A DNA stretch of 64,000 nt, taken from contig URDG01000003.1 in the NCBI GenBank assembly GCA_900546515.1, positions 43,262-107,261 of the forward strand, in the 5' to 3' direction. Below, in pieces: positions 52,782 through 60,877 of the stretch. Position numbers and translations under genes: made by a program. The notes beneath the pieces are model-generated. The model searched no databases, was not told the DNA's origin, and saw only the letters and a program-made list of their open reading frames with translations. Within the stretch, counting starts at the first letter, position 1, and each line of letters opens with the position of its first letter. Source of the DNA: an uncultured Eubacteriales bacterium (GTDB lineage: Bacteria > Bacillota > Clostridia > Oscillospirales > Oscillospiraceae).

Positions 52782-54098
52782 ATGAGTAAAGCTGAGGTAT
52801 GGTCAAAGAGAAGTATAAAGACGGTTTTTTGCCTGATGTTTGCCGTGATGCTGCTGTTCAATTTCCTGACGCCGCTGGTGAGCGATGATTTCAATTATAT
52901 GTTCAGCTTTGCCACAAATGAAAGGATAAAAAACATAGCGGATATAGGCGCATCCATGGCGGCGCACCGAACGAGTATGAATGGGCGTGTATTTGCGCAT
53001 GCGCTTGTTCAGCTGTTTCTGCTTCTCCCAAAAGCGGTGTTTAATTTCGTTAATTCGTTCAGCGCAGTCCTTATAATGCTGCTGATGCTGCATTTTGTGC
53101 GTACAGGCAGCCAGAAAAGAGATCTTTTTCTCCTTCTCTGCGGGATGTTCATGATCTGGTATTTCACTCCGGATTATGGTCAGGTTTATCTGTGGCTCGA
53201 CGGCGCCTGCAACTATTCATGGGCAATGGGCTTTTCTCTGCTTTTCCTCCGTCACTACTATGATATATACATGAACGAAGGGGATGACACTGCCGGTGGA
53301 ATCTCGAAGATCCTGTTTTTCCCGCTGGCATTGATCGTCGGCGGCTATTCGGAGAGTGCGTCGTGCGCGATGCTTTTTCTTGCAGCTTGCTTTATAGTGC
53401 TTATACGGATAAGAAGCAGGCATGTTCCCGCGAGACTGATCGCGGGCTTTGCTGCCGGATGCGTGGGCTTCCTGTTTATGATGTCCGCCCCGGCCGAACT
53501 CGGAGACCGCGGCGTGTTTTCGCCCGGACTGGTTCTGTTCAATTTGAACTATGTTATTCTCAGCTTGAAGTACTATCAGATAGGACTGTACTGTGTTTTT
53601 GCCGCGCTTTTAGCGCTCTGCACGGTGGTGCATGCCGATAAGAGAAAAATACTGCTGGCTCTCCTGTTTGCCGCAGGAGGGGTTGTTTCTGCGGGAGTAT
53701 TTTCATTTGCGAAGTATTGCCCGGCGAGAGCGCTCTGCCCGATAACTACATACACGGTCATCGGCTGCATGCTGCTTATTTCAGACCTGCTCGAGGCAGG
53801 TGAGAAAAAGGCCGTATCGGCGCTGGGCGCAGTGCTTGCCGTGCTGTTCCTGACGGAATTTATGATAGGGGCGAACGATATAATTACGATCTACGGCGAA
53901 TCGCAAGCGCGTATGGAGATGATACAGCAGGCCAAAGAGAACGGAAACGGCGTGCTTGAATTGAGAGCATACAATCCGCAGACCAAGTACAGCGGAGTCA
54001 CCGGACTTGAAGACGTAAGCGTATCGCCCGGGAACTGGGTGAACACGAGCATGGCGCGGTATTACGGCTTTGACAGCGTTGTCAGAGCCGGGAGCTGA
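52782..54098 (+). CDS. Polytopic membrane protein, DUF6056-like
   Basis: A 438-residue protein with about ten to eleven membrane helices. After the first helix comes LTPLVSDDFNYMFSFATNERI, then HRTSMNGRVFAHALVQLFLLLPK; the SDDF...NGR pattern is what I associate with DUF6056 and related GtrC-like membrane glycosyltransferases, where the acidic pair sits in the first outer loop. The C-terminal soluble part (about 375-438) contains LRAYNPQTKYSGVTGLEDVS. It stands alone with its own promoter and is inserted between thiN and thiT on the opposite strand. A role in decorating a cell-surface polymer is possible but unproven. Confidence 0.65.
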   Translation: MSKAEVWSKRSIKTVFCLMFAVMLLFNFLTPLVSDDFNYMFSFATNERIKNIADIGASMAAHRTSMNGRVFAHALVQLFLLLPKAVFNFVNSFSAVLIMLLMLHFVRTGSQKRDLFLLLCGMFMIWYFTPDYGQVYLWLDGACNYSWAMGFSLLFLRHYYDIYMNEGDDTAGGISKILFFPLALIVGGYSESASCAMLFLAACFIVLIRIRSRHVPARLIAGFAAGCVGFLFMMSAPAELGDRGVFSPGLVLFNLNYVILSLKYYQIGLYCVFAALLALCTVVHADKRKILLALLFAAGGVVSAGVFSFAKYCPARALCPITTYTVIGCMLLISDLLEAGEKKAVSALGAVLAVLFLTEFMIGANDIITIYGESQARMEMIQQAKENGNGVLELRAYNPQTKYSGVTGLEDVSVSPGNWVNTSMARYYGFDSVVRAGS

Positions 54099-54121
54099 TG
54101 ATACTTACTTAACGCGCCGCA

Positions 54122-54164
54122 TTTAAAAATAATGTTCCCTGCCATATGTGCACTGGCAGGGAAC
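54122..54164 (-). terminator. Rho-independent terminator of thiT
   Basis: GTTCCCTGCCA (54134-54144) and TGGCAGGGAAC (54154-54164) form a perfect 11-base stem. Read on the - strand it is followed by ATTATTTTTAAAT, a usable T-run, about 27 bases after the thiT stop. It may also end the convergent DUF6056-like gene. Confidence 0.75.
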
Positions 54165-54190
54165 GCGAGGAAAATGTAGATGAAGCTGTA

Positions 54191-54754
54191 TTACTTAGCA
54201 AGGTCCTCGCCGCGGAAGTACTTGCCGAGCGGCTTCCAGAGAAGCCAGCCTATGAGCAGGCACATCACGAGGTCAAGAGCCATGTAGCTTCCGTTGTAGA
54301 GGGCGGAATAGAACCACGGAGTGGTCATCGTCATGCCGAAGAAGGTCTCAGGCATGTATTCGCCCCAGACGAGTACGCCTGTGAGATAGTGCACGATAAA
54401 GCGCGCCGCACTGCCGACGGCAGAGCCGATGAAAAAGCCGTACTTCTGCTTGTGGAAGAGACCGGCAAAGCCGAGCACGGTGAATGCGAGTATGTAATCG
54501 CCAATGATGGACTGCCAGCCCCATGCGTATGCGCCGTCGAGCAGGAGCTGCAGAACGCTGTAAGCGAAGCTTGCCAGCATGCCCGGGCCGAAGCCCCAGC
54601 GCGCGCAGTAGATGAATATGGGCAGCATGCCTATACCGACGGAGCCGCCCTGCGGCAGCTCAAAGAGCTTGATGTAGCCCAGCACCTGTGCCAGAGCCAC
54701 AAAGATTGCACCCTCGCAGAGAGCGCGCAGCGTGATCTTGGACTTGTTTTTCAC
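54191..54754 (-). CDS. thiT: Thiamine ECF transporter substrate-binding subunit ThiT
   Basis: A 187-residue S component with six membrane helices. It has LCEGAIFVALAQVLGYIKLFELPQGGSVGIGMLPIFIYCARWG near the N-terminus (ALA...QGGS typical of ThiT), then LLLDGAYAWGWQSIIGDYILAF and GEYMPE. It binds thiamine outside the cell and needs the EcfA/A'/T module encoded elsewhere. It is controlled by a TPP riboswitch and a leader terminator directly upstream. Confidence 0.94.
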   Translation of the reverse strand: MKNKSKITLRALCEGAIFVALAQVLGYIKLFELPQGGSVGIGMLPIFIYCARWGFGPGMLASFAYSVLQLLLDGAYAWGWQSIIGDYILAFTVLGFAGLFHKQKYGFFIGSAVGSAARFIVHYLTGVLVWGEYMPETFFGMTMTTPWFYSALYNGSYMALDLVMCLLIGWLLWKPLGKYFRGEDLAK

Positions 54755-54794
54755 TTTTCTACCTCCATAATTTTTCCGGAAGCAACAGATGGCA

Positions 54795-54831
54795 ATAAAA
54801 ACGCAGGATCATACCTTCTGATCCTGCGTTT
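54795..54831 (-). terminator. Leader terminator of the TPP riboswitch
   Basis: On the - strand AAACGCAGGATCA and TGATCCTGCGTTT (54831-54799) form a perfect 13-base stem, followed by TTATTGCC. It lies between the aptamer and thiT, so it is the likely expression platform: TPP binding would favour termination. Confidence 0.85.
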
Positions 54832-54843
54832 AACTGACGTATC

Positions 54844-54940
54844 TGATGTTTCCTACGCCGGCATTATCCGGATCAGGTTTGAGGGTACCGGAGCTTCGAT
54901 TCGCTCCGTCTCAGCCGGGAACACCCAGCACCCCTTTGTT
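54844..54940 (-). ncRNA. TPP (THI-box) riboswitch controlling thiT
   Basis: On the - strand the segment contains all conserved THI-box blocks in order: AAGGGGTGC, GGCTGAGA, ACCCT, then ACCTGATCCGGATAATGCCG and GCGTAGGAAAC. This matches the TPP aptamer, with the variable P3 arm GGAGCGAATCGAAGCTCC. A promoter lies upstream and an intrinsic terminator downstream. Confidence 0.97.
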
Positions 54941-54976
54941 GATTTTTTTCGGCGGTCAAACCGCCTTTATGCTGTA

Positions 54977-55005
54977 ATGATATAACGGGCGGCGAATTTT
55001 GTCAA
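54977..55005 (-). promoter_or_regulatory. SigA promoter of the TPP riboswitch-thiT transcript
   Basis: On the - strand: TTGACA (55005-55000), a 17-base spacer and TATCAT (54982-54977), about 37 bases before the aptamer. Confidence 0.75.
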
Positions 55006-55029
55006 CAGAAAATTTCTGCTGCATGCCGC

Positions 55030-55905
55030 TTATTTGAGCGTTTCCGCCTTGTCGATGATAAACTGCCTGAGCCACTCTCCGGCCTCGTCATTTTTCAGCG
55101 CAAAGTCGATGATGGATTCGAGATAGCCCTTGAGATTGCCGGTGTCATAGCGGCGGCCCTCAAAGTCTACCGCGCACATCTTCTCCTTGTGGCACAGCTC
55201 TTTCATGCCGTCGGTGAGCTGGATCTCATTGTTGCGGCCGGGGGCGGTGTGCTCGAGTATGTCAAAGATGGCTGGGGTGAGCACGTAGCGGCCCATGATG
55301 GCGAAGTTTGAGAGCTTTTCGCTGACGGTGGGCTTCTCGTTCATGTCGCTTATGCGGTAAACGCGTTCGCCCAGCTTCTCCTCAAGCTTGACGGAGGAAT
55401 ATTTGGTGATGAGCTCATCCGGCTCCTCGCGTATTGCGATGGCGCTGCAGGAATTGGCCTCGGCGGCCTCGACGAGCTGCTTGAGAACGGGCTTTTCACT
55501 GAGCATTATATCGTCGCCGAGCAGTATCGCAAAGGGCTCGTCGCCAACGAAGGTCTTTGCGCGCCATACGGCATGGCCAAGACCCTTGGTTTCCTTCTGA
55601 CGGAGGAAGAAAATATCTGCCATGTCGGCGACGCTGCGCACGATCTTTGCATCCTTCTCCTTGCCGTCGCGGATCAGACGCTCCTCGAGGTCCGGCGCAT
55701 AGTCAAAGTAGTCCTCGATGGGGTTTTTGCCGCGGTTTGTGATTATTAAGATCTCTTCGACGCCGGCGGATACGGCCTCCTCGACGATGTACTGGATGAC
55801 GGGCTTGTCCACGAGCGGCAGCATCTCCTTGGGGATGCTCTTGGTATTGGGCAGCAGACGGGTGCCGAGCCCGGCGGCAGGGATAATGGCTTTCCTGACT
55901 TTCAT
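55030..55905 (-). CDS. galU: UTP--glucose-1-phosphate uridylyltransferase
   Basis: A 291-residue enzyme making UDP-glucose for surface polysaccharides and glycolipids. It has KAIIPAAGLGTRLLPNTKSIPKEMLPLVDKPVIQYIVEEAV (about 4-44), ILLGDDIM near 130, and GRNNEIQLTDGMKEL near 222. Length is normal. AAGGAG precedes the ATG. It follows queT by 28 bases, so it may be the last gene of a queH-queT-galU transcript. UDP-glucose could feed the polysaccharide locus at the left of the window. Confidence 0.95.
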   Translation of the reverse strand: MKVRKAIIPAAGLGTRLLPNTKSIPKEMLPLVDKPVIQYIVEEAVSAGVEEILIITNRGKNPIEDYFDYAPDLEERLIRDGKEKDAKIVRSVADMADIFFLRQKETKGLGHAVWRAKTFVGDEPFAILLGDDIMLSEKPVLKQLVEAAEANSCSAIAIREEPDELITKYSSVKLEEKLGERVYRISDMNEKPTVSEKLSNFAIMGRYVLTPAIFDILEHTAPGRNNEIQLTDGMKELCHKEKMCAVDFEGRRYDTGNLKGYLESIIDFALKNDEAGEWLRQFIIDKAETLK

Positions 55906-55933
55906 TAGGAAATCTCCTTTCGTTTAGGCAAAT

Positions 55934-56467
55934 TTACTTGCATTTGTTCACAAAATCCCGGAAAAACGATTTGCCGGGAAGATAGCGGGTAAGAGGAAAA
56001 CCGATGAGCAGCATTACGCCTGCCTCACCGAGACCCACCTGCGCGGCGTTGAGAGCAAAGACGGCGGGATGAGAAAAAATGTCCATGCCGTTATAGGCCT
56101 GCGTTATAACGGCGCCGACGACGACGGCGTTGAAAACGACGGGCATAAGGCAGGCCAGAAGTGCGGAACCCGTGCGCTGGCTGCGCTTACCGAAAGCCGC
56201 CGTGCACAGCCCTGCAAGCAGAGTTGCAAGGGAGCCGAATATGATGTCGAATATGTTGCCGGTCAGAAGATTTGCGAGTATGCAGCCGGCAAACAGCCCC
56301 CAGACGGTGCCGGGGATGAAAAACGGCAGTATGCACAGCACCTCGGACACGCGGAATTGAAGCGCGCCGTAGCTTATAGGGGCGAGCGCGATCGTCATCA
56401 CCGCATATGCGGCGCCGGTGACGGCGGCGGTGCATAAAACTCTTATTTTATTGCTGTTTTTGTTCAT
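55934..56467 (-). CDS. queT: QueT-family queuosine-precursor transporter (ECF S component)
   Basis: A 177-residue membrane protein with about five to six helices. It has AVMTIALAPISYGALQFRVSEVLCILPFFIPGTVWGLFAGCILANLLTG (the ISYG..QFRVSE motif of QueT/DUF988) and LNAAQVGLGEAGVMLLIGFPL. QueT proteins are ECF substrate-binding subunits for queuine or preQ precursors. It overlaps queH by 20 bases, tying it to queuosine salvage. No preQ1 riboswitch is seen upstream. Confidence 0.92.
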   Translation of the reverse strand: MNKNSNKIRVLCTAAVTGAAYAVMTIALAPISYGALQFRVSEVLCILPFFIPGTVWGLFAGCILANLLTGNIFDIIFGSLATLLAGLCTAAFGKRSQRTGSALLACLMPVVFNAVVVGAVITQAYNGMDIFSHPAVFALNAAQVGLGEAGVMLLIGFPLTRYLPGKSFFRDFVNKCK

Positions 56468-57131
56468 GCGTGATCTCCTCAGATTTTGCAGCGGCTTCCG
56501 CCTGCTGCTGTAGTGCCGCAGCCTCGCGGCGGCGCAGCGAGAACTCGCAGCCGCAGTAAAGCTGTCTGTAAATGTGGTATTTTTCGCTCAGCTCCACCGA
56601 GCGGTCCTCGCCGCCGCGCTTCTTGAAGTCGGACGGCAGCCAGCTCACGCCGGCAGCGCGCGCAATATCCTCGCCGATGTCGTTTATCAATACGGCGTCC
56701 TTATGACGGGAGAGCGTAAGCGTAGTGCAGAAATAATCGTAGCCGTAGTGCCTTGCCAGCCGCGCGGCCTCCATCATGCGCAGGCGGAAGCACTCAGCAC
56801 AGCGTTTGCCGCCCTCGGGCTCATCCTCAAGCCCTTTTATCCGGGCATAGTAGTCCTCGCTCTTCCATGGCTCGGCAAGAATGTTCACTTTGTCGGCAAG
56901 CCCCATCTTTTCGATTATCTCCACCTGGGTCCTGAAGCGCCGGTCGAACTCCTCACGCGGATAGAGGTTCGGGTTATACCACAGCAGCGTAACGTCAAAA
57001 TACTGCGTCAGATATTCCAGCACCGCGCTTGAGCATGGGCCGCAGCAGCTGTGCAGCAGCACGCGCGGCTGCTTTTTGCCGCGCTTCTGTATTATCCTGT
57101 CAAGTTCTTTCTGATAATTTCTTCTATTCAT
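56448..57131 (-). CDS. queH: Epoxyqueuosine reductase QueH
   Basis: A 227-residue enzyme for the last step of queuosine formation in tRNA. It has VLLHSCCGPCSSAVLEYL (about 24-41), WYNPNLYPREEFDRR, KRCAECFRLRMMEAARLA, FCTTLTLSRHKDAVLIN and YCGCEFSL, with the cysteines that bind the iron-sulfur and second metal site. QueH is the non-homologous replacement of QueG. The ATG at 57131 has no Shine-Dalgarno sequence; TATACT lies about ten bases upstream, so a nearly leaderless transcript is possible. An Ala/Gln-rich C-terminal extension (about 203-220) overlaps queT. Confidence 0.93.
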   Translation of the reverse strand: MNRRNYQKELDRIIQKRGKKQPRVLLHSCCGPCSSAVLEYLTQYFDVTLLWYNPNLYPREEFDRRFRTQVEIIEKMGLADKVNILAEPWKSEDYYARIKGLEDEPEGGKRCAECFRLRMMEAARLARHYGYDYFCTTLTLSRHKDAVLINDIGEDIARAAGVSWLPSDFKKRGGEDRSVELSEKYHIYRQLYCGCEFSLRRREAAALQQQAEAAAKSEEITHEQKQQ

Positions 57132-57226
57132 AGCAAGGGAAAGTATAGCACATAAATCTCCAAAAAGCTATATGTTATGTATGCCGGTTTTTACGGCGTA
57201 CATGGCCGCGCAATATGTGTTTTTGC

Positions 57227-57255
57227 TTGCCTTTGCACAAAACATAGGCTATAAT
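57227..57255 (+). promoter_or_regulatory. SigA-type promoter for the dCMP deaminase gene
   Basis: TTGCCT (57227-57232), a 17-base spacer and TATAAT (57250-57255), about 30 bases before the ATG at 57286. Confidence 0.6.
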
Positions 57256-57285
57256 CAGAAAAAAAGATGTTCCGGAGGGCAAAAT

Positions 57286-57771
57286 ATGGACAGCCGCACA
57301 AGCAAACAGAATTATTATCTCGATATAGCGGATTCCGTTCTCGAACGCTCGACCTGCCTAAGACGCAAGTACGGCGCGATAATCGTGCGCGCAGATGAGA
57401 TCATCTCCACCGGCTACAACGGCGCACCGCGCGGCAGGCGCAACTGTTCCGATCTCGGAGTATGTACGCGGGAAACGCTGAACATACCTTCCGGGGAGCG
57501 CTATGAGCTGTGCCGCAGCGTCCATGCCGAGGCAAACGCGATAATTTCAGCGTCAAGGCGCGATATGATAGGCGCAACGCTTTATCTTGTCGGACGCGAT
57601 GCGAGAACGGACGAACTGCTGAGCGACGCTATGAGCTGCTCGATGTGCAAGCGTCAGATAATAAACGCCGGTATAGAGCGCGTCGTTATCCGCACGGCTC
57701 CTTCAGAATACCGGACCATCATGGTCAGCGACTGGATCGAGAATGACGACTCGATATTCATGACGCTGTGA
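57286..57771 (+). CDS. comEB: Deoxycytidylate (dCMP) deaminase, ComEB-like
   Basis: A 161-residue zinc-dependent deaminase giving dUMP for dTMP synthesis. The zinc motifs are CRSVHAEANAI (HAE, about 78-80) and SCSMCKRQI (PCxxC-like with Ser for Pro, about 119-127). TGYNGAPRGRRNCSD is the nucleotide-binding block. ATG 57286 has GGAGG; the longer frame starting at 57172 overlaps the promoter. ComEB names the Bacillus homologue; there is no comE operon here. Related members deaminate dCTP or other cytidines, so the precise substrate is inferred. Confidence 0.9.
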   Translation: MDSRTSKQNYYLDIADSVLERSTCLRRKYGAIIVRADEIISTGYNGAPRGRRNCSDLGVCTRETLNIPSGERYELCRSVHAEANAIISASRRDMIGATLYLVGRDARTDELLSDAMSCSMCKRQIINAGIERVVIRTAPSEYRTIMVSDWIENDDSIFMTL

Positions 57772-57800
57772 AGTGAATATTATATAGTACGCATATACGC

Positions 57801-57843
57801 AATATCCGGAGCGCTGCCAGCGCTCCGGATATTATTTTCTGTT
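57801..57843 (+). terminator. Rho-independent terminator of the dCMP deaminase gene
   Basis: AATATCCGGAGCGCT (57801-57815), loop GCC and AGCGCTCCGGATATT (57819-57833), then ATTTTCTGTTTTT. A perfect 15-base stem in a convergent spacer. Confidence 0.85.
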
Positions 57844-57852
57844 TTTACCCGG

Positions 57853-59775
57853 TCATCCCGGCGCGCCTGTGCCTACATCGCGGCAGGTGAAGAGGATTAT
57901 CTGCCGGTCGTGAGCAAGTTCACGCAAAAGGGCCATGGCCTGCTTTGTGCGTTCCGCATCGAGATTTACGAGCGCATCGTCTATGATGAGCGGACAGGGC
58001 TCGCCTTTGGGCATTGCAAGCTCACACACGGCGAGACGTACCGCAAGATACATGAGGTCGAGCGTACCGGCGCTCAGATACTCCGAGTCGCGCGCGACGG
58101 CGTCGTCCTGCGTTTTGGCGCGCGCTGTAAAATCGCGGTTTATAAGCACGTCAGAGTAGCGCCCGCCCGTCATAAACGACATGTACTGCGCCGCGAGCTT
58201 GCCAAGCTGCGGCGAAAAGCGGCTCTGCAGCTCTGTATCGGCAGCACGCAGCGTGTCCACGGCAAGCGTGATCGCGTCATATTCGCCGAGGAGCTCATCA
58301 TACTCGTCCTGCATCGACGAGAGCTCGCTGGAAAGCACGAGCGGGTCGCCCGTCGCGGCTAGCTTCCCGTTGAGTGCGGCTATCTGTGAGGAGATCTGCT
58401 CGGCGCTCTGCCGTTCGGCGGCGAGCTGCCGGCTGAGCTGGGCTGCCGGAGAGCTTCCGCCGGAAAAATCCAGCTCGCCGAGGGCCGACGCCTCAAGCTG
58501 CTCCTGCCGCTCGCGCGCACTGTCATACGCTTCACGCGTCCGGCGTTCCGCCTCCACGGCTTCAGCCACGGCCTCGCAGAGCGCTCTCTGCTCATCCAGT
58601 GCGGCGCGTATATCGGAGGCCGAGCGGACGTTGTATTTATCCAGTATCCTCCGCCGCCGCAGCCTTGCATCCTCTGCCGCACGGCGCGCTTTGGAGCAGC
58701 GCATCAAAAACACGACGGCCGCCGCACAGAACACTGCTGCAAAGCAGACGAGAAAAACGCTCTGAAATTTCGTATAAAGCGCCGCGCTTATCACGGCCAG
58801 CACAAAGAAGATTATTGCCAGCACCGGCGAGCCCTTCTGGCGGCTCGCGGCTTTGAGCTCTTTCAGCTCCTCAAGATCACCGGCAACGCTTTGCTGCGCT
58901 TCGCCGGCGTCCATTACGCCGAAAGGCCCGCGGCGAAGCCCGTCCTTTGCCGCCGAAAGCGCGCTGAGCGAACGGTCATGCGCTTCGCTTGCGGCCTTGA
59001 GCTCAGCCCTGCCGCGGCTGAGCTTTTCAAGCGATTCCCTACGCTGCCGTTTGCGGCTTGCCGTGACTGCGGCTTCAAGCTCCGCACAGCGTTCTCCGCT
59101 CTCGCCGAGCCTGTCCTCAAGCGCATGTATCTCGTCTACGGTCTCGCTCATGCTGCTGAGCGTGCGCTGTGTATCGTCCATTTTCGCCTCAAGCTCCGGC
59201 AGATAGCCGCGGCGGTTGAAGCGGCGCTTGCGCTGCCATGCGCGCAGGCGCTCGTCCGCCTCCGAATACGAGGTCTGTTCCTCACCGGTGGAGACGATGG
59301 AGCTTATCCGCCGCTCCAGCTCCGGACTGCCAGTAACGGCCACGGTGCCCTGCGGGATGAACGCGCTGCGGCAGAACACATCGCGGCTCACTCCGGTCAG
59401 CATCTCCCCGGCGTTTGCCGCAGTTACGCCCTCGACCGGGACAGTGCTGCCCGTGTATGTGGCCGAAAATTCGCGCATGGGGGCGCTTTTCGCCCGCGTA
59501 GTGCGCGTGATCGTGATGTCGCACTTGTCGGCGGTCAGCTCCATGCTGCCCTCCATCGGCGCGCCTGACCACGGGGCGTAGCGCAGCTTGTCCGGAAGAT
59601 AGCCCGCGCGGCTGCGTTCAGACGAATCAACGCCGTAGAGCATCGCGCGGATGAACGCGCACCACGTGGATTTGCCGCTTTCGTTGGGTGCGTATATGAT
59701 GTTCAGCCCCGGGTGGAAGCTGAGAGACTCGTTTTCGAGCTTGCCGAAGGATGCCGTCGCTTTATTTATCCTCAT
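57853..59775 (-). CDS. SMC/Rad50-type ATPase, YhaN-like, with membrane hairpin
   Basis: A 640-residue ATPase related to SbcC/YhaN. Walker A is IIYAPNESGKSTWCAFIRAMLYG (about 27-49), the coiled-coil region is interrupted near 315-360 by two adjacent hydrophobic helices (VLAIIFFVLAVISAALY and FLVCFAAVFCAAAVVFLM), and Walker B is CPLIIDDALVNLDAERTKQ near 600. There is no zinc-hook CxxC. It probably forms a complex with the nuclease encoded just upstream, anchored to the membrane through the hairpin. ATG 59775 has GGAGG and overlaps the nuclease gene by 14 bases; a longer start is unsupported. Confidence 0.8.
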   Translation of the reverse strand: MRINKATASFGKLENESLSFHPGLNIIYAPNESGKSTWCAFIRAMLYGVDSSERSRAGYLPDKLRYAPWSGAPMEGSMELTADKCDITITRTTRAKSAPMREFSATYTGSTVPVEGVTAANAGEMLTGVSRDVFCRSAFIPQGTVAVTGSPELERRISSIVSTGEEQTSYSEADERLRAWQRKRRFNRRGYLPELEAKMDDTQRTLSSMSETVDEIHALEDRLGESGERCAELEAAVTASRKRQRRESLEKLSRGRAELKAASEAHDRSLSALSAAKDGLRRGPFGVMDAGEAQQSVAGDLEELKELKAASRQKGSPVLAIIFFVLAVISAALYTKFQSVFLVCFAAVFCAAAVVFLMRCSKARRAAEDARLRRRRILDKYNVRSASDIRAALDEQRALCEAVAEAVEAERRTREAYDSARERQEQLEASALGELDFSGGSSPAAQLSRQLAAERQSAEQISSQIAALNGKLAATGDPLVLSSELSSMQDEYDELLGEYDAITLAVDTLRAADTELQSRFSPQLGKLAAQYMSFMTGGRYSDVLINRDFTARAKTQDDAVARDSEYLSAGTLDLMYLAVRLAVCELAMPKGEPCPLIIDDALVNLDAERTKQAMALLRELAHDRQIILFTCRDVGTGAPG

Positions 59776-60877
59776 GTACAGCCACCTCCTCCGCATTGTC
59801 CAGCGCGGCGAGTCCCCAGCGCGCCGCACATTCGATCTGCGCGCGCCGGGCGTCGTCATCCGCCTCGTCATACTGCTTCCTAAGCTTCCGGAGGAATATG
59901 CCGCGCAGGCTGTCTTCGCCGGCGCGCTCCCATATGCTGCGGCGTATACGTGTGCGGTCGCGTATCTGAAGGTCGAAAAAGAGCTCCGAAAGATTATCGT
60001 ACAGCTTTTTGAGATCAGGCGCCTGCGCGGTCTCGCCGGTGAGAACGATGCGGTAAATGTCGCGCACGGTCTCGTCAGGCAACATCGTGTGGATCGCCAG
60101 AAGCGGCTCGGCGCCGGTCACGTCGACCGTCAGCAGCTCATAGCGGCGCTTGGCAATGCAGCGCTGCTCAAGCGTGCAGCCATCCTCGCTGAGCTCGATT
60201 ATATTGACATATTTTTCTCCGGTCTCGTCAAAGCCGCGTCCCTCGGGGCAGCCGGGCCAGGAATAGAAGGTGTTCCCGGACTTTAAAAGCCCGCTGGACG
60301 TATGGATGTGGCCGAGTGCGGCATAGTGCATGCCGGACGAGGCAAGAGCCTCGGCGGAGATCGGATTGTACGGTGAATTCGGCGCGCCGGCCTCTCCGTG
60401 CATGCACAGGATGTTGAGCGTTCCGGCGTGCCGTTCGGCGGAAAAACCGTCGAGCAGCGCGCCGCTGCGGCAGTCGGTAAACGCTGCGCCGTAGACGTCC
60501 GCGCCCAGAGAGGGGAGTTGAACACGGCTTATTTCAGGCGTCGTGAATACATGCACGTTGCCGGGCAGCTTGAGGCGCGCGTATGGCGAGTGCGGTGTGT
60601 AATAATCGTGGTTGCCGGGGGCGATGAATACAGGGACGGACATGCTTTGCAGGCTGCGCATAAGCTCCTCGCCTGTCTCAAAGTATGTACTTCCGCTGTC
60701 GAGCAGATCGCCGCTCAGAAGCACAAGGTCGATGCTCTCCGTGTGCACAAGTCCGGCCATGCGGGAGAGAAGCTCGCGCTGCTCCACGCGGCGGATCGCG
60801 GCCTTACCGGAGCTCAGCCCCTCAAAGGGCGAATCCAGATGCAGGTCTGCGGCGTGCAGGATCCTCAGTGTCATCAT
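59762..60877 (-). CDS. DNA repair exonuclease, SbcD/Mre11/YhaO-like
   Basis: A 371-residue calcineurin-like phosphoesterase. It has RILHAADLHLDSPFEG (DxH, about 4-19), LVLLSGDLLDSG (GDxxD), FIAPGNHDYYTPHSPY (GNHD), ILCMHGEAG and YAALGHIHTSSG (GHxH), the full set of metal ligands. YhaO/Mre11-type nucleases act on DNA ends with an SMC-like ATPase, here encoded next with overlap. The ATG at 60877 overlaps the ymdB stop (ATGA). Cytoplasmic or membrane-associated through its partner. Confidence 0.9.
   Translation of the reverse strand: MMTLRILHAADLHLDSPFEGLSSGKAAIRRVEQRELLSRMAGLVHTESIDLVLLSGDLLDSGSTYFETGEELMRSLQSMSVPVFIAPGNHDYYTPHSPYARLKLPGNVHVFTTPEISRVQLPSLGADVYGAAFTDCRSGALLDGFSAERHAGTLNILCMHGEAGAPNSPYNPISAEALASSGMHYAALGHIHTSSGLLKSGNTFYSWPGCPEGRGFDETGEKYVNIIELSEDGCTLEQRCIAKRRYELLTVDVTGAEPLLAIHTMLPDETVRDIYRIVLTGETAQAPDLKKLYDNLSELFFDLQIRDRTRIRRSIWERAGEDSLRGIFLRKLRKQYDEADDDARRAQIECAARWGLAALDNAEEVAVHEDK

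Noticed and set aside
57132..57180. A preQ1 riboswitch before queH
   Set aside because: Neither the conserved C-rich loop nor the A-rich tail of the aptamer can be found in the short leader.
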